A stretch of 64,000 bases of DNA from Aphidius gifuensis. Its lineage: Eukaryota > Arthropoda > Insecta > Hymenoptera > Braconidae. The DNA is taken from positions 12,612,469-12,676,468 of the forward strand of contig NC_057790.1 of assembly GCF_014905175.1 (NCBI RefSeq), written 5' to 3'. The position numbers and the translations under genes are program-made. The stretch's first letter is position 1, and each line of letters opens with the position of its first letter. Positions 23,860-36,089 of this stretch are shown here, piece after piece. The notes below the pieces were generated by a model that saw only the letters and a list, made by a program, of their open reading frames with translations, was not told the DNA's origin and ran no database searches.

Positions 23860-24658
23860 TTCCTGTGTAAGTGTGTGCAAGTATTTGGGACCAAATGTAC
23901 GGAAGCCGGGTAGGGACATTGAGTGCTTACGTGCAATCGTACGAACGCACACAGAAAACATCAAAGTTTGCGTACTTGCAATCGTACGATTGCACGTACG
24001 CACGCAAGAAAAAAATAAAAATCGGCGCGCGCATGCATTATTCGCCATATTATATTTAATATTGTTATTATTATTAATAAACAAATCAAAACAAATGGTT
24101 TGTGTATGGTCTGTCATATTCAGTGATAATTGTTTATCGAATTATATTGTTTAAATTGATAAGACGGTGAAAACAATTTGGATAATATACAATATTTATA
24201 CCTAATAATTCACGATTGACGGAAATTATCATAATAAATGTATGTGCTTGGGATATTGTTAAGACGCTGTCAACAGCTGTGTCCATGCATAATCATTTCA
24301 ACATCTGAACTTCTTTAGGTAGACAGTTCAACACAAAACTATTTAAAAATGAGCTCAGTGACTTAGTTACACCGTAAGTCAATATTTCTTTAAATACTAT
24401 TGCTTAAAACTATCATTTATTCATTATTTACTATACATTATTTCATTATCTGTTTTTTTCGGTAAAGAACGATGAAAGCTATTTGTGGCCACAACCAATA
24501 CAAATTGACATTATCTTCAAAGAAGTTAACAGCCATCTAAAATTGAGTGATTTTCTAAATGTAATTTTAAATCCAACTGGTCTTTCATATTAAGAAAAAG
24601 ATGGTGAAGATATTGTACTTATAAGTTATAAGTAACGCATGAAACGTCTCTTTTATTT
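23860..24658. other. no gene seen
   Basis: Contains GTACGATTGC/GCAATCGTACG inverted repeats near 23930-24000; the small ORFs on both strands show no known motif. Confidence 0.4.
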
Positions 24659-24709
24659 TTAAAAAAAGGCCCTAAATTGTAAAAAATTTGCTCTGTGAAT
24701 CGGACTGCA
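24659..24709. mobile_element. right-end fragment of a CAGTCC-type MITE
   Basis: GGCCCTAAATTG...GAATCGGACTG only; left part missing. Confidence 0.6.
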
Positions 24710-24858
24710 GGAAGCCGAACTTCGTGTCACCGAGAGAGAAACTCAATGGTTGGGATGTTGTCCTTGTCGGTACAGTCACGTCAACTATAATTGGTTGAGA
24801 CTACTGAAATATAATGTTAATGTAACTTTTATACCGTGTAGTATTAGTTTGTTTTGAC

Positions 24859-27107
24859 GGGGCGCGGCCATTTTCCCCACTTGCAATTGGTACGACTTAT
24901 AAAATTATCGAAAAAATAAATTACGAAGTGTAAACTTAGAGAATTATAATGTGCACCAATTATTATTGTCTCGAATTATAGTTTGTAAGAATCGTATTGT
25001 TTCAATTGTTTAAACTGATGAAAAAGTAAACGATAAATTTATTATTTTGGAGAATAACCAGTTTGTAGAATTTTAATTTTAATATATTGCAAATAATATG
25101 TATTTGATAAAAACCGAATATGAAAAAACATAAAATGTAAAGTAATAGATTATGCATAGTTCAGAATTGTCAATGGCTAGGTTTTCTAAATTTAGTAATT
25201 ATTTATTTATCGAAATGGAAAAACTTAGATAATAAAATACATAGAATTAGAAAAATATAGAAATACAAGTGTGCCGAAGTGCAAAAAGTTCGACAGTGCA
25301 AGTTCAGTGTTTTCAGTCGATAATGTGATGGTAAAAGCGAAAATACAGTCGACTTAGAAATCTTTTTTACCTACTACAAAAATAATCTCATGGTAAATAT
25401 AGAATACAAAACTAAGACTGAAATCCAAAAAAACATTTAAATATTATTTCAAACTCTTGATAAGTTTTGTTTATATTTAACTGTTATATTTTGAATAATT
25501 GTGGCAAGTAAAATTTATTGAATAATCAATGTAAGTATAACTATTATCTTTTCCTTGGTAATTATTTTATTTATTTTAAATAAAATTACTGCAACTGATT
25601 TTAATAAAAAAAAAAACATCAAGGACAAGCAGAATCTAAGGAAAAATACATGTAAATTTATTTTTTAAAAATACAAATGTCCAAGGAAAAGATGAAGCTA
25701 AGGAATTAATGTTGCCAAAAAATTATGTCTCAAGGAAATAATTCCTTAGTTACATTAATTCCTTAGCTACATCTTTTCTTTAGCTACTGCCTTTCCTTGG
25801 ACATTTTTATTTATTAAATAGATAAAATACATGTTATTTTATTTTTTAAAAAATAAAATAGTTCAAGGAAAAGCAGTAGCTAAGGAAAAGATGAAGCTAA
25901 GGAATTAATGTTGCCAAAAAATTATGTCTCAAGGAAATAATTCCTTAGCCACATTAATTCCTTAGCTACATCTTTTCCTTAGCTACTGCTTTTCCTTGGA
26001 CATTTTTATTTATTAAATAGATAAAATACATGTTATTTTTTTTTTTTTTTTTTAATAAAAATGTCCAAGAAAATGGCAGTAGCTAAAGCAAAAATGGAGC
26101 TAAGGAATGTTGCTTACCACATAATTTTTCAGGCCACATTAATTCTTTAGCTACTACTTTTCCTTGGACATGTTTGTTTTAAAAAAAATAAATTACATGT
26201 ATTTTATTTGTTAAATAACATAAAAAAATACCAAAGACAAGCAGTGGCTAAGGAAATTTCACCACATAATTTTTTAGCCTCATCTTATTCTAAGCCAATG
26301 TGCGTTCTTGTTTTTTTTGAAATTTATACAACAAATCAAATTATAAAGCAATTAACTTCAATACAAAAATAAAATCATAGAGTCATATATTCATTTTTTA
26401 TAATTATCATTATGTACATGATTCGAAACATTTTTTATAATTATCATGAACATCAATTCATCCGGTTTTATGTTGAATTTGAATCATAGTGAATTACATT
26501 GTCTTTAAATTGTTGTAAAAAAATAAATTTAATTGTATCTCAATCATATAGAGTATACTTCGCGCCTAAATTCAGTACAGATTTCAACATGTCCCACTAA
26601 GTTCAAAAATATTATCATTTTAGTTACCATTTAAGCCCTACGATAGTTACATTACCGACATGCTGGAGTATAGAAAAATGATCGAAGTGCAAAAAGTTCG
26701 AATCTGAAATGTATAGATTCGCAATTACACAGAATTATAAAACATAGAATTTTAGAATTGTATAAATATGTATATAATGAATTACAATATATCGGTAATG
26801 TACAGCCATAGAAATGTTTACGTTAAGAATTTCAATAAGTGAAAATTATAAATGTATAGAGTTTTGATTATATCGAATTGTTAAATCAACGATTATTAAA
26901 TAACTAGAAAAAAAAATATTTAGAATCAATAATTAATAGAGATACAATTAAAAAAAAATGGATTTTCTTCGACATTTAAAGTGCTCGAAACTGTATTAGA
27001 ATAAATGTCAAAGCGCTCGAATTGTATAAACTTCGATTTTTACAAATTTACAATTCGTGACATTTGTAATTCGGAACAAATATAAGTGGGGAAAATGGCC
27101 GCGCCCC
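24859..27107. mobile_element. element J with 8-bp target duplication and satellite interior
   Basis: GGGGCGCGGCCATTTTCCCC and complement at the ends; exact duplication GTTTTGAC at 24851-24858 and 27108-27115. The empty site exists at 62730-62760. No ORF longer than 60 codons. Confidence 0.9.
25540..26290. repeat. satellite array inside J
   Basis: Alternating AAGCAGTAGCTAAGGAAAAG and complement, about four to five units, some with GATGAAGCTAAGG variants. Confidence 0.8.
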
Positions 27108-27215
27108 GTTTTGACGTTAACTGTACAAGATTTGATGTGCGCATGCGTGAGTGAGAGGGAATGCCAACCAATGTATTGCTATCTCTAGCGACACTCCGTA
27201 CATTGGCTAAGGGTG

Positions 27216-27492
27216 TGAACTCATGGGACCGCTAAAGTTAGCGGCATTATGGCCGATTTCAATATGGCGGCCAATATGGCTGCTGTTTTCAATATGGCGG
27301 TGGTAAATTCTATGGTTAAAGCACTGTTTGTTGACTTCCGTGACTCTAATTCTACTCAGTTGAACAGTAGAATTAGAGTCACGGAAGTCGACAAAAAGTG
27401 CTCAAACCACGGAATTTACAAACCGCGCATGCTCTGATGCACCGCCATATTGAAACTAGCAGCCATATTGCCGCTAACTTTATTGGTCCCAT
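27216..27492. mobile_element. palindromic element K1 with central CCGTGA hairpin
   Basis: CATGGGACCGCTAAAGTTAG and near-complement at the ends; perfect 24-bp hairpin 27333-27356/27366-27389 at the centre; ATGGCGG motifs around it. Confidence 0.7.
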
Positions 27493-27770
27493 ACTCACGA
27501 CAAGCTAAAATTTCCGCTTGTAAACATGGCGGCTAATGGCGGTCAATGGCGGCTACAAAAATAACCAAATTCACTAAATTTATTGCGAATCCGTGATTTT
27601 AGACAAGCTTGGCGGTGTCAAGCTTGTTCTGCAGTCACGGAGAGACACTATGGATTTGCAGTAAATTTAGTAAATTTAGTGATAATTTAGTAAATTTAGT
27701 TATAATTTGGTTATTTTTGCAGCCGCCATGTTTACAAGCGGAAATTTTAGCTTGTCGTGAGTTCGAGCCC
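27493..27770. mobile_element. palindromic element K2 with central CCGTGA hairpin
   Basis: ACTCACGACAAGCTAAAATT and complement at the ends. CCGTGA (27591)...TCACGG (27640) encloses the ACAAGCTTG/CAAGCTTGT stem. Confidence 0.7.
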
Positions 27771-27773
27771 GAA

Positions 27774-28089
27774 GGGTGCGAACTCCCGACACGCAAAAGT
27801 TTGCGTCCTATCATGGCTGCCGTAATTCTAAACATGGCGCCTCCGTAATTTAATCCGTCCGCTCGACATTGTCGAGCGGGTAAATTCACACGCGCGTTTA
27901 AATCACTAGAAATAACTATATATTACCAAAATATCACTGAAAAATGTAGTTGTGTGTAATGTGTGTGTAGTGTATCTAGTGTTCAAAGCTTGGATCACGG
28001 AGGCGCCATGTTTAAAACTCCGGCAGCCATGTTTTGAATTACGGCAGCCATGATAAAACGCAAACTTTTGCGTATCGTGAATTCGAGCC
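27774..28089. mobile_element. palindromic element K3 with central hairpin
   Basis: GGGTGCGAACTC...GAATTCGAGCCC ends with ACGCAAAAGTTTGCGT arms; perfect 10-bp stem CCGCTCGACA/TGTCGAGCGG at 27859-27879. Confidence 0.7.
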
Positions 28090-28201
28090 CTAAGCATAGG
28101 AGTTCACCTTCCAGTTTTATTATATTTCAGTGTTATAAATACAACCGACATAAACAGGTATTATACCGGTATACTGTACTGTCACAGCGTACCAGCACCC
28201 G

Positions 28202-28362
28202 CACCCGTATTCACAGGGCAAATTTTATACAATTTAGGGCTTCTTTTTGCCACCGATGGCGCTTGTTAAATTTTTTTTATATAGATTTCACATACAAAAG
28301 CTCACAAGCGCCGTCAGTGGAGGAAAAAAGCCCTAAATTGTAATGCTCTGTGAATTGGACTG
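28202..28362. mobile_element. hybrid-ended MITE (CACCCG left, GGACTG right)
   Basis: Flanks CCG and CTG. The two ends belong to different subfamilies. Confidence 0.9.
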
Positions 28363-28365
28363 CTG

Positions 28366-28436
28366 CACCCGTATTCACGGGGCAAAATTGTTCTCATTAG
28401 GGCTTTTTTTTTCCGAACATCCTCTGAATACGGGTG
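28366..28436. mobile_element. CACCCG-ended MITE, internally deleted to 71 bp
   Basis: Flanks CTG and CGG, each shared with the neighbouring MITE. Confidence 0.88.
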
Positions 28437-28439
28437 CGG

Positions 28440-28602
28440 CAGTCCAATTCTCAGGGCATTACAATTTAGGGCTTTTTTTCACCACTCACGGCGATTGTGA
28501 AGCTTTTGTATGTAAAATCTATATAAAAAAAATTTTTACAAGCGCCATCAGCGGCAAAAAAAAGCCCTAAATTGTAAAAAATTTGCCTTGTGAATTGAAC
28601 TG
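28440..28602. mobile_element. CAGTCC-ended MITE
   Basis: Flanks CGG and CTG; third member of a head-to-tail trio. Confidence 0.9.
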
Positions 28603-28611
28603 CTGATCATA

Positions 28612-29190
28612 TCCATGGTAGAAATACTACAGGTATGGCAGTGCGCAGCCTGGTTTGGCCGCTGTGAATCGACCAATCAAAAAGTCGCCTTCTCGCCACA
28701 AAAATGGAAGACTTTATGCGCGCGCGATACAAATTTGTTAAGAAAATTTTCAAGTTTTTTTTAAATTTTTCAAAAGTTATCATATTTATTCAACTAGATT
28801 TGGTATATTTTATAATGATTCACATACATCAAAAATAAAAACTAATTATTTATATTAAATAAATAAATCTAAGTCTAATAAATACAACACAACCTCTATT
28901 GTTTGTGGCATAAAAAAAACAACAATAATGAAAATATTATAATTTATTTGTTAAACTGTCTTGGTTTTTTTATTTTTCTGATTTTTTATAAACATGCTCC
29001 ACATATATTTATTAGTATTTACAACAATATAAAAAATAGTTGTCAAAACAGTATGTTAGAGAGAGAGGCTCTTATAATAGAGATTGCGTGTTAGAAAGAA
29101 AAGCAAAACAGCTCGATGGCGCGTTGTTGATTGGTTGAAAAAATAAGGCTGCGCAGAACGCGACGAAAAAAGCATGGACTACTGCCATAC
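28612..29190 (+). mobile_element. element F without P or D
   Basis: ATGGTAGAAATACTACAGGT left end; the right end stops at GACTACTGCCATAC, about 20 bp short of the expected terminus. Confidence 0.7.
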
Positions 29191-29194
29191 TACC

Positions 29195-29996
29195 AGCGGA
29201 TGGTCGTCTCTAGCTCAGCAGTCCAATTATTAGGCATTACAATTTAGGGCTTTTTTCCTCCACTGACGGCGCTTGTGAAGCTTTTGTATATAAAATCTAT
29301 ATAAAAAAACTTTTACAAGCGCCATCAGCGGCAAAAAATAGCCCTAAATTGTAAAAAATTTGCCCTGTGAATTGGACCGCGGTTCCGTCTCACTTACGGC
29401 TCACTCATGGCGCTAGCGACGTACGGTTGTTTGAAGAACTAAAAGGCACAAAATCTCAATACAGGTGCTTATCTATATCATCACTGTATCAATGCTTCAA
29501 TAAATATTGTTTATTTACTTTATGCAAACAGTGTCATCATAATAATCTATTACAATGAGTTGATAAATATATAATCAAAATGAATATAGAAAATATAATT
29601 CAGGTGAGAGCAAATAGTGAATGAAAGAAATAAAAATGAAAATACAAATTTTGGAGATGGAATTATTATCTGTGCTATTGAACAATAATTTTTTATCTTT
29701 CATACATAGGAAATAGATGAAAACAATCAAAATAATATTATGAACTCATTTTGTTATTATAAAATTAAAGTTTTAATAAATAACAATAAATTTTGAAACG
29801 ACAACGAACAACAACAACAATCGTCATTTCGTCAATCAACAATATTTATTGGGGCATTGATACAGTGATGATATAGATAGGCACCTGTATTGAGATTTTG
29901 TGCCTTTGTAGTTCTTCAAACAACCGTACGTCGCTAGCGCGATAAGTGAGCCGTAAGTGAGACGGAACTGAGCCGAGACGACCATCGAACACAGCT
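29195..29996. mobile_element. palindromic element G, copy 3, hosting a MITE
   Basis: Same arms as 19241-19846; left arm split by the MITE at 29219. Confidence 0.7.
29219..29379. mobile_element. palindromic CNG-flanked MITE
   Basis: Flanks CAG and CGG; host sequence continues as TTCCGTCTCACTTACGG after it. Confidence 0.88.
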
Positions 29997-30516
29997 TCTC
30001 ATGCCTGGGGTGCGTTCCGTAGAGGACCGCGGTCTACCAAAAATAGGCGTGGTTTATCATGGTGAATTTAATTTCGTTGTAGTGTCAGCACTGCTATGTA
30101 TTGGAAAACGTAAACAAACATAAGCAAACGTAAACACCGAAAAATATAATTAACGTATTATAGAGAAAAAAATAATTTGGCATCAAAAAAAAAATTGTCA
30201 ATTATAATAGTAGGTGTATATTGTTGTTATCTCAATTATTTAGCCTGTAAATTGTATTTCTTTTCAAAGTTAATGCTTCAAAACCTATCATAACTCAAAT
30301 GTAAGGTTAGGACAGCACTTATATTTTTGTTATTTTTCAAGATCTTAAACTGGCTGATGTTGCTGTTCATTTTCAACAAAAACAACAATTACTACCTACA
30401 TCAGTCAATAGATAATGTGTTTGAAGTGGAATTTTTCTTTTCATTTTGTTAACTGTTATTAACAAATTTATTGTTTTAATAATTTTATTCAGTACAAAAT
30501 TCAGTAAGCACCACAT

Positions 30517-31316
30517 CAGTGTTGGGTAGGTATGATACCGGTGTATCATACAGCAGTATCATACACTGTATCATACATCTTCATTATCATACGCCATGTA
30601 TCATACATTAAAAGCGCCTCTACATTTCACTTTTTAAACTATTTTACTGACGCCATTTTGCCTAATCCGCCATTGTTATATTTTGCCCTAAAGCAATATG
30701 TCAAATAATATAATTTCATGAATTTATTAATATTTATTGACACAATCAACGACTAATGATTGTGTATATATTTTATTTAAATAATCTCAAAATTATAAAG
30801 AAAAAATGTATATGGGGTAGCTTGGACAGGTTTGGCAACATCATGGAATGCCAGGTGTTCAGCTTGAAAAAAAAAATAAATACCTACAGTACTGGCTTAT
30901 AATACACAGATAATTTAACATTACTAATATCATTATATATTTTTTCGTCGTTTTATGAACGTATATATTGATCTAGAAACCTATTTAAATAGTTGACATC
31001 TTTTTTCATATTGGCATACTTTAATATATCAAGACTATTCATTGTTTTTTTTAAAGTGTCATAATATAACTGTTGAATTATTTTTCAGAAAATTTACGTT
31101 GATAATTTAATTATTATTTAGCGTTGTCGAAAAACAGTTTGACAGCTGTGTACAGTGCGGGTGTGTTGTTAGTGGTGTGAGTGATTTTAATCATTTACTC
31201 ATTTTATAAAGAGGGCACTTTCAACTATCATACACTTCATGTAGTATCATACGTGTGATACGTATCATACGTATGATTGTATGATACCCCGAAAATCGTC
31301 GAATTACCCAACACTG
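30517..31316 (+). mobile_element. hAT-type element R1, 800 bp
   Basis: CAGTGTTGGGTAGGTATGAT...TTACCCAACACTG, flanked by the exact 8-bp duplication CACCACAT (30509-30516, 31317-31324). Subterminal GTATGATAC/GTATCATAC repeats. No transposase. Confidence 0.92.
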
Positions 31317-32769
31317 CACCACATCCACAACATTAACAATACATACATAGAAAGGTGTAAAAAAAAGTATACATGAGACTGGTTATTTTTTAGGGATTCC
31401 TAGGGAGATTTTTAATTTTTATGGATTCACTCTGATTATGGCCAAAAAGGACCGCGGTCAGTGTTGGGTAATTCGACGATTTTCGGGGTATCATACAATC
31501 ATACGTATGATACGTATCATACGTATGATACTACATGAAGTGTATGATAGTTGAAAGTGCCCTCTTTTTTTTATAAAATGAAGTAAATGATTAAAATCAC
31601 TCACACCACTATGTACACACCACTGTACACAGCTGTCAAACTGTTTTTTTTTATTCGACAACGCTAAATAATAATTAAATTCATCAACGTGTATAAAAAA
31701 TTTTATGAGAAAATAATTCAACAGTTAATATTATGACTACTTTAAAAAATCGGCTAATGAGTTCGTCTTGAATATATTAAAGTATGCCAATATGGAAAAA
31801 GATGTCAACTTGGCAAATAGGTTTCCTAGATCAATATAATACGTTCCTCATAAAAAACGACAGGGAAAATATATTTGTGATATTGAGCGATGTTAAATTA
31901 TCTGTGTGATTATAATCTCGTAATTACTGTATTTATTTTTTTTTTTTGCAAGCTAATGAAACTTTTTCCTGGCATTCCATGATGTTCCTTAGAACCTGTC
32001 AAAACCCTCCTGCCCCACATATCATGTAATGGCCTATTATCTCATTTTTCTTATAATAATTTTTGAAATTATTTAAATAAAATATACACAATCATTAGTC
32101 GTTGATTGTGTCCAATAAATATTAATAAATTCATGAAATTACATATTATGTTGACATATTGCTTTTGGGCGCAAAATATGTGTACAACCCAGATAACCAT
32201 AACTGGTAAGACAATATGCTACTAGTAAATTACCGGAAATTTACTGGTAAATACAAAATATTTCAAAAAACAGGTAAACGGAAAATTACTGGTAGATTAC
32301 TGGTAAACATTTACCACAAATTTTATTGAAAAATTACTGGTAGATTACTGGTAAACATTTACCAAAAATATTATCAGTAATCTACCAGTAATTTTCCAGT
32401 AATCTTTGTGGTAAATAATCACCAGTTATCTACCAGTAATTTTCTGATAATCTTTGTGGCAAATATTTACCAGTAATCTACCAGTAATTTTCCGGTAATC
32501 ATTGCAGCTAAAATGATAAAGATTTCCAGATCCAGATCTTGGGATTATATTATATTTGATTTTCCACTTTGCGTATGATGAAGAAAGAAAAAAGAATACG
32601 AAACATATAATATTTATCAAGCTCGTATTTCCGAAAAAAAATCAGCATATCGAGTAATCAATATTATATTTATTTTACGAAATTGAATAAATAAATCTTT
32701 TTTATGAATTTTTCTATTTCTATACAAATTTCTGGAATAAGTTGATAATTAATATAATGTATATAAATA

Positions 32770-35480
32770 ATACTTTAGTTTTTTCCTTAGCTACTGTTGT
32801 TGGATATTTGCATTTAAAAAAAAATTTTACATGTATTTTATCGATAAAATAGAAAAAATGAAAGAAAGCAGTAGCTAAGGAAAAGATGTAGCTAAGAAAT
32901 TAAGGTTGCCAAAGGATTATATTTTAAGGAACATTATTTCAGTAAATATATTTTTTAAAAATACAAATGTCCAAGGAAAAGCAGTAGCTAAGAAAAAGAT
33001 GTAGCTAAGGAATTAAGGTTGCCAAAAAATTATGTTTGAAGAAATTAATGTTGCTGAAAATATAATTCTTTATAAATTTTATTCTTATTATCTTTTCTAT
33101 TACTGCTTTTCCTTGGACATTTTTTATTCATTTTATAAATAAAATACATGTAAATTTATTTTTCAAAAATACAAATGTCCAAGGAAAAGCAGTAGCTAAG
33201 AAAAAGATGTAGCTAAGGAATTGAGGCTGCCAAAGAATTATGTTTCAAGGAAATAATTCCTTAGTTACATTAATTCCTTAGCTATATCTTTTCCTTAGCT
33301 ACTGCTTTTCCTTGGACATTTTTTTTTATTTTATAAATAAAATATATGTAAATTTATTTTTTAAAAATACAAATGTCCAAGGAAAAGCAGTAGCTAAGAA
33401 AAAAATGTAGCTAAGGAATTAAGGTTGCCAAAAAATTATGTTTGAAGAAAATAATGTTGCTGAAAATATAATTTTTGAAATTATTTCCTTAGTTGTTATC
33501 TTCTTTCTAGCTACTGCTTTTCCTTGGACATTTTTATTTATTTTATCGATAAAATACATGTAAAATTTGTTATTAAAAATACTATTGTCCAAGGAAAAGC
33601 AGTAGCTAAGGAAAAAATGTAGCTAAGGAATTAATGTGACCAAAGAAATATGTTTCAAGAAAATAATGTTGCTTAAAATATAATTCTTTGGTCACATATT
33701 CTTTATTATATCTTTTTTTCTACTACAGTTTTTCCTCGACATTTATTTTATAAATAAAATACATGTAAATTTATTTTCAAAAATACAAATGTCCAAGGAA
33801 GCAGTAGCTAAGGAAAAAGATAGCTAAGGAATTGAGGCTGCCAAAGAATTATAAGGAAATAATTTCTTAGTCACATTAATTCCTTAGCTTATTTTTTCTT
33901 AGCTACTGCTTTTCCTTGGACATTTTTATTTATTTTATAAATAAAATACATGTAAATTTATTTTTTTTAAATACTAATGTCCAAGGAAAAACATTAGCTA
34001 AGGAAAAATTTAGATGAGGAATTAATGTGACCAAAGAAATATGTTTTAAGAAAATAATGTTGCTTAAAATATAATTCTTTAGTCACATTAATTCCTTAGC
34101 TACATCTTTTTCTTAGCTACTGCTTTTCCTTGGACATTTTTATTTATTTTATAAATAAAATACATGTAAATTTATTTTTTAAAAATTCTATTGTCCAAGG
34201 AAAAGCAGTAGCTAAGAAAAAGATGTAGCTAAGGAATTGAGGCTGCCAAAGAATTATGTTTCAAGGAAATAATTCCTTAGTCACATTAATTCCTTAGCTA
34301 CATCTTTTCCTTAGCTACTGCTTTTCCTTGGACATTTTTATTTATTTTATAAATAAAATACATGTAAATTTATTTTTTTTAAATACTAATGTCCAAGAAA
34401 AAGCATTAGCTAAGGAAAAATTCAGATAAGGAATTAATGTGACCAAAGAAATATGTTTCAAGAAAATAATAAATATAATTTTTTGTCACATTAATTTCTA
34501 GTTATTTTTCCTTAGCTACTGCTTTTCCTTGGACATTTTTATTTATTTTATGAATAAAATACATGTAAATTTATTTTTTTTAAATACTATTGTCCAAGGA
34601 AAAGCAGTAACTAAGGAAAAGATGTAGCTAAGGAAATAATGTGACCAAAGAAATATGTTTCAAGAAAATGATGTTGCTTAAAATATAATTCTTTGGTCAC
34701 ATTAATTCCTTAGCTACATCTTTTCTTAGCTACTGCTTTTCCTTGGACATTTTTATTTATTTTATAAATAAAATACATGTCAATCCATTTTTTTTAAATA
34801 CTAATGTCCAAGGAAAAGCATTAGCTAAGAAAAAGATGTAGCTAAGGAATTAATGTGACCAAAGAAATATGTTTCAAGAAAATAATGTTGCTTCAAATAG
34901 AATTCTTTGGTCACATTATACCTTATATTATCTTTTTTCTAGCGTTTCCTTGGACATTTTTTATTTATTTTATAAATAAAATACATGTAAATTTATTTTT
35001 CAAAAATACAAATGTCCAAGAAAAAGCAGTAGCTAAGGAAAAGATGTAGCTAAGGAATTGAGGCTGTTAAAGAATAATGTTTCAAGGAAATAATTTCTCA
35101 GTCACATTAATTCCTTAGCTACATCTTTTTTTTAGCTACTGCTTTTCCTTGGACATTTTTTTTTATTTTATAAATAAAATACATGTAAATTTATTTTTTA
35201 AAAATTCTATTGTCCAAGGAAAAGCAGTAGCTAAGAAAAAGATGTAGCTAAGGAATTAATGTCACCAAAGAAATATGTTTCAAGAAAATAATGTTGCTTA
35301 AAATATATTTTTGTCACATGAGCTCTTCTATTACATCTTTTCTTCTTATTTTATAAATAAAATACATGTAAATTTATTTTTTAATTACTATTGTCCAGGA
35401 AAAGCAGTAGCTAAGAAAAGATGTAGCTAGGAATTAATGTGACCAAAGAAATATGTTTCAAGAAAATAATGTTGCTGAAA
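32770..35480. repeat. satellite array 1 of H1
   Basis: About 12 dyad units. Each has GTCCAAGGAAAAGCAGTAGC, then AAGATGTAGCTAAGGAATTA, a spacer with ATGTTTCAAG, then the complement, then TTTATTTTATAAATAAAATA and CATGTAAATTTA. Confidence 0.85.
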
Positions 35481-35489
35481 ATATAAATT

Positions 35490-36080
35490 TGGCAACCTTA
35501 ATTCTTGCCACAAATATTTATAATTTATTAGATTACTGGTAACATTTAACATATATGAAAAATTACTGGTAGATTACTGGTAAACATTTACCAAAAATAT
35601 TATCAGTAATCTACCAGTAATTTTCCAGTAATCTTTTTGTGGTAAATAATCTCAATTATCTACCAGTAATTTTCTGATAATCTTTGTGGCAAATATTTAC
35701 CAGTAATCTACCAGTAATTTTCCGGTATCATTGCAGCTAAAATGATAAAGATTTTGAATCAGATCTTGGATCTTTATCAAATTATATTTCGAACATATTT
35801 TTTTGTTGCTCATGTCTTGATTTTCCACTTTGCGTATGATGAAAGAAAGAAAAAGAATACAAGCATAATAATATTTATCAAGCTCGTATTTCCGAAAAAT
35901 CAGCATATCAGGTAAATAATGTATATTTATTTTACAAAATTGAATAAATAAAATGTAAGATTTTTCTATTTCTATACAAATTTTTCTGGAATAAGTTGAT
36001 AATTAATATAATGTATACATAAAAATAATCTTTAGCTACATTTTCCTAGCTACTGCTGTTCCTACAGATATTTGTTTAAA
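35490..36080. repeat. internal duplicate of the H1 left end
   Basis: ACTGGTA repeats and the AGATCTTGGATC block recur here, in a form with many small deletions relative to 32300-32800, and separate the two satellite arrays. Confidence 0.65.
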
Positions 36081-36089
36081 AAAAAAATT

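Larger units (their letters stand above)
24711..28131 (+). mobile_element. MULE-like element I1, split by J and by the K cluster
   Basis: Matches the compact copy at 62584-62879 after removal of J (24859-27107) and of about 27216-28089. Right end CCAGTTTTATTATATTTCAG is intact; left end is lost in MITE debris. Confidence 0.7.

Noticed and set aside
23708..24154. 148-codon plus-strand ORF
   Set aside because: Starts within a MITE, runs antisense to the transposase relic and then into the GTACG repeats; no conserved domain.
27249..27437. 62-codon ORF with repeated Asn-Met-Ala
   Set aside because: A reading of the AATATGGCGG repeats in element K1.
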